Shown piece by piece: positions 6,153 through 7,841 of a stretch of DNA of 7,841 nt. The translations under genes were made by a program, and so were the position numbers. The stretch is taken from the NCBI GenBank assembly GCA_029557025.1, contig JAKPRU010001246.1:1-7841 (forward strand), given 5' to 3'. Numbering within the stretch: position 1 is the first letter of the stretch; the number at the start of each line of letters is the position of its first letter. Source of the stretch: Candidatus Omnitrophota bacterium. GTDB lineage: Bacteria; Hinthialibacterota; Hinthialibacteria; Hinthialibacterales; JAKPRU01. The notes beneath the pieces are model-generated. The model saw only the letters and a list, made by a program, of their open reading frames with translations, was not told where the DNA came from and made no database searches.

Positions 6153-6608
6153 ATGGCAGTGAAGTTTTTAATTCGGTACGGAGAAAGTGGAACAAAAAAT
6201 ACGGCAGCCGCGAGCAGGGGTACCATACTTATATTATTTACATTTCCTCCCCAAGAGCCGGACAGGAATTGGGGTGATTTAAGACAGATCGTTTCGACTC
6301 TGCTGCTTGCGGACACCCGGAAATTGGGACATAATCGGATCGTTAAAAAGATGTTGAAGGCGATCATCGGGAACGAAACGCGGAAACTGCCGCCGCGTCT
6401 GCACGATCTCGTTGAACTTGCCGATCGCGCCGGGGTTGGGCGGAATGAGAAGCAGGATGAGATCCTGCGTTCTCTCTCGGAATGCTACAAAAAGACGCGA
6501 TACCCGGACATTATGGGCGCCACATCCCGGGGAATATCCGCCGAAATCGCGCGGGATTATCTCCATCAGACGGAGCCGGTCATCCAATGGCTGTTATCAA
6601 TGACATAA
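6153..6608 (+). CDS. HEPN-domain protein of a HEPN/MNT pair (N-terminus doubtful)
   Basis: 151 residues as read from ATG 6153. The C-terminal two thirds is clearly HEPN: KKMLKAIIGNE (65-75, the helix normally reading EKxLKA), LPPRLHDLVELADRAG (79-94), then RYPD (116-119) and a last helix ending VIQWLLSM. HEPN proteins of this kind pair with minimal nucleotidyltransferases; many are RNases used as toxins, although the RxxxxH-type catalytic motif of HepT is not evident here. Residues 1-40 resemble nothing in the family. The expected second helix (usually ...GRYLxALFFGHLxxEK...) is reduced to DTRKLGHNRIVKK, as if a few residues between TRKL and GH were lost. No better start codon exists in frame before the domain. 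It may therefore be a diverged, 5'-replaced or decaying gene. It overlaps the nucleotidyltransferase gene by 22 bases, which implies translational coupling. Confidence 0.72.
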   Translation: MAVKFLIRYGESGTKNTAAASRGTILILFTFPPQEPDRNWGDLRQIVSTLLLADTRKLGHNRIVKKMLKAIIGNETRKLPPRLHDLVELADRAGVGRNEKQDEILRSLSECYKKTRYPDIMGATSRGISAEIARDYLHQTEPVIQWLLSMT

Positions 6609-6919
6609 TTCAGCGTAAGGCGTTGGCTGCTGTCGAGTTTATCGGGCAGGCAGAGCCGGTGCAGGCTGCCTATCTGTTCGGGTCGCAAATCGACGGCCCG
6701 GCGGATGAATTCAGGGACATTGATATTGCCGTCTTCATCCGGGATGCGGAGAATTGGGATTTCCGGAAACAGGTCACACCGGCGGTTCGAACACGGACCG
6801 AGGTCGGCGACGATATCGAGAGGCACTTCTTTGCTGCTTATATGCCGGACAATCCCCCGCAGGCCGGCTTCGCGGAATACGTGATAGAAAACGGCATCCG
6901 GATCTGGGGAGAGGAATGA
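6587..6919 (+). CDS. Minimal nucleotidyltransferase (MNT, MntA-like antitoxin type)
   Basis: 110 residues from ATG 6587. The polymerase-beta-type active site is explicit: LFGS (30-33), ten residues, then DIDIAVF (44-50), an exact GS-x10-DxD motif with D44 and D46 as metal ligands. A later DDIERHF segment (75-81) matches the conserved IEPHPF-like strand of this family and may supply the third acidic residue. In characterised MntA/HepT systems the MNT protein AMPylates the HEPN toxin to neutralise it; this role is inferred from the family and from the neighbour. The start was chosen because the motif-bearing domain begins there and GGAGCC lies about ten bases upstream; the upstream extension to 6482 reads through HEPN in another frame. 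The 22-base overlap with the HEPN gene suggests one transcript and coupled synthesis. Length is normal for the family and no motif residue is missing. Confidence 0.87.
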   Translation: MAVINDIIQRKALAAVEFIGQAEPVQAAYLFGSQIDGPADEFRDIDIAVFIRDAENWDFRKQVTPAVRTRTEVGDDIERHFFAAYMPDNPPQAGFAEYVIENGIRIWGEE

Positions 6920-6934
6920 ACTTGCGGGGAAGTA

Positions 6935-6991
6935 AGGGGGATCCGTTTAAGACAACCCCCTCTGTGTCTCCCCCAGACTTGGGGGAGAGGG
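6935..6991 (+). repeat. G/C-tract palindrome between the MNT and pilin genes
   Basis: TCTCCCCCA (6967-6975), loop GACT, TGGGGGAGA (6980-6988) form a perfect 9-bp hairpin. Just upstream AGGGGG (6935-6940) and CCCCCT (6956-6961) form a second 6-bp stem. The alternating G5/C5/C5/G5 tracts resemble REP-like intergenic palindromes. No T-run follows, so it is not a standard terminator. The 3' arm contains GGGGGAGAGG, a possible ribosome site for the TTG at 6993, which the fold would hide. Confidence 0.6.
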
Positions 6992-7013
6992 TTTGAGGCT
7001 GTGTGAGTGTCTT

Positions 7014-7637
7014 ATGAAACGGGACCGAATCGGATTTACACTGATTGAACTGCTGATCGTTGTCGCGATTATCGGGATCCTGGCAGCGATCGCCGTGCCG
7101 AATTATCTCAATGCGCGAGTCCGCGCGAAACTCACCCGAACCGTAGCCGACATGCGAAACATCGGAACGGCGTTCGGCGCGTACTCGGCGGATTACGGAG
7201 AGTTTCCATTGGGGATTATTATGGGCCACGAGCCACGGGAACGCTGGAACTGGGGATTCCTGCGGGAAGGACTGACCACACCGGTAGCTTATCTCAACAA
7301 CCTGCCGGAAGATGAGTTTAACATCAACTATAAGATCTACGGCCAGACTGCCGGCCTCGGAACGGAACCCGGCACGCCGCACGCGCGGTATCGCACTGCG
7401 CGACGTAAACCGTTCACCGGCGAAAACCCTGCGATTACTCCGGACGACTGGGCAGTCCAATGGCGCGAGATGTTGAAGCGATCACGGGTAGACGGAGAAT
7501 ACATTATCACCAGCCCCGGGCCGGATAAGATCGAGGATATTCTGCCTGCCTATAATCCTCACCCGTTTAATGTGTCAAACGGTCTCTTGAGTTCCGGCGA
7601 CCTGGTGTATGCGCCGGGCGGTGTTGCAGGGTTGTAG
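7014..7637 (+). CDS. Type II pseudopilin / prepilin-type N-methylation protein
   Basis: 207 residues from ATG 7014. The N-terminus is a classic type IV prepilin leader: MKRDRIG|FTLIELLIVVAIIGI, with cleavage by prepilin peptidase expected after G7, F8 becoming the methylated first residue and E12 the conserved mature Glu5. The hydrophobic helix (8-28) continues into an amphipathic stalk (LNARVRAKLTRTVADMRNIGTA). The GspG-like pattern AYSADYGEFP (56-65) follows, then LTTPVAYLNNLPED and a C-terminal YIITSPGPD...SSGDLVYAPGG region. This short, GPD-containing form is abundant, often in many copies, in planctomycete/lentisphaere-like and candidate-phylum bacteria; the assembled structure and cargo are unknown. 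No other pilus or secretion genes are in the window. The start is ambiguous: a TTG at 6993, seven codons earlier and in frame, has the better Shine-Dalgarno (GGGGGAG), while ATG 7014 gives the standard short leader but only a weak site. Confidence 0.9.
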   Translation: MKRDRIGFTLIELLIVVAIIGILAAIAVPNYLNARVRAKLTRTVADMRNIGTAFGAYSADYGEFPLGIIMGHEPRERWNWGFLREGLTTPVAYLNNLPEDEFNINYKIYGQTAGLGTEPGTPHARYRTARRKPFTGENPAITPDDWAVQWREMLKRSRVDGEYIITSPGPDKIEDILPAYNPHPFNVSNGLLSSGDLVYAPGGVAGL

Positions 7638-7704
7638 ATTGCTGCATTTCCTCACGTGTGGCCCATCAAGCCGCCCGGAGGTAAAGTCTCTCTGTGGGTC
7701 TCCC

Positions 7705-7719
7705 TGGCAGGTCCTGTGC
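7705..7719 (+). promoter_or_regulatory. Sigma-54-like -24/-12 promoter candidate
   Basis: TGGCAGGTCCTGTGC fits TGGCACG-N4-TTGC with two mismatches, and the invariant GG (7706-7707) and GC (7718-7719) are exactly ten bases apart. A start near 7731 would give a leader of roughly 110 bases or more to a gene beginning just past the window. Found by eye; chance matches of this quality do occur. Confidence 0.35.
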
Positions 7720-7833
7720 GGCCCGTTTTTCGGATTGTCTTCTCCATTTTCTTTGATTCGCGTGGTCCTGTTACTTCAGAGATCCGATCATGTCGCTGAT
7801 TGTCGCGCCATTCAACCGCTTTTACCCTCTTCC

Positions 7834-7839
7834 AGGAGG
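7834..7839 (+). promoter_or_regulatory. Shine-Dalgarno for a gene starting just beyond the window
   Basis: AGGAGG lies two bases from the right edge on the plus strand. If functional, the start codon should fall about five to nine bases further on. The gene itself cannot be seen. Confidence 0.5.
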
Positions 7840-7841
7840 CT

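Larger units (their letters stand above)
7638..7841. other. Intergenic region after the pilin gene
   Basis: No recognisable gene. It holds a sigma-54-like promoter and, at its right edge, a Shine-Dalgarno for a gene starting outside the window. I see no clear intrinsic terminator for the pilin gene. Confidence 0.5.

Noticed and set aside
7653..7841. A minus-strand frame open for about 62 codons from the right edge, ending at a stop near 7653
   Set aside because: The sequence is highly charged with no recognisable motif, and the plus strand here carries promoter-like and ribosome-site signals for a rightward gene. Most likely open by chance; a search of the extended sequence would decide.

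Overview
The window looks like chromosomal DNA from a free-living Gram-negative-type bacterium of the Planctomycetota / Lentisphaerota / Hydrogenedentota / Sumerlaeota kind. This placement is inference from gene content and has not been tested: a secreted sugar phosphate isomerase/epimerase-like protein, a secreted DUF6807 ('PmoA-like') protein, a cytosolic Ser/Thr kinase with a long TPR tail, a VanZ-like protein, and a short type II pseudopilin ending in a 'SPGPD...GD' style tail. G+C is moderate. No rRNA, tRNA or CRISPR array is visible.

Layout. 1-188 (-): N-terminus of an exported sugar phosphate isomerase/epimerase-like protein, cut by the window edge. 189-414: divergent intergenic region with an operator-like inverted repeat and an extended -10. 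415-1335 (+): exported DUF6807 protein. 1378-2736 (+): complete NtrC-class sigma-54 activator with no sensor kinase nearby. 2737-3033 (-): MauE/DoxX-like membrane protein whose 3' part is missing; its frame runs straight into the antisense of the regulator's helix-turn-helix. 3139-3470: 328-bp internally deleted IS630-family element with TA flanks, imperfect terminal inverted repeats and an in-frame fusion of the transposase's first residues to its last ~70. 3471-3698: hairpins, no gene. 3699-5540 (-): Ser/Thr kinase plus about eight TPRs. 5670-6092 (-): VanZ-like membrane protein. 6153-6608 and 6587-6919 (+): overlapping HEPN / minimal nucleotidyltransferase pair of toxin-antitoxin type, the HEPN protein having a doubtful N-terminus. 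6935-6991: G/C-tract palindrome. 7014-7637 (+): pseudopilin. 7638-7841: a sigma-54-like -24/-12 element and a strong Shine-Dalgarno at the window edge, pointing to another rightward gene just outside.

How the parts relate. No multi-gene pathway is evident; these are mostly independent housekeeping and accessory units. The clear functional pair is HEPN-MNT. The regulator requires sigma-54, and one sigma-54-like promoter is visible beyond the pilin gene, but a link between them is speculation. The stretch 2737-3470 is the most rearranged part: a truncated membrane gene next to a MITE-like element suggests past deletion or recombination. I found no convincing wholly new system; the best leads are the MITE-like element, the MauE truncation, the odd HEPN N-terminus and the palindrome covering a possible pilin ribosome site.
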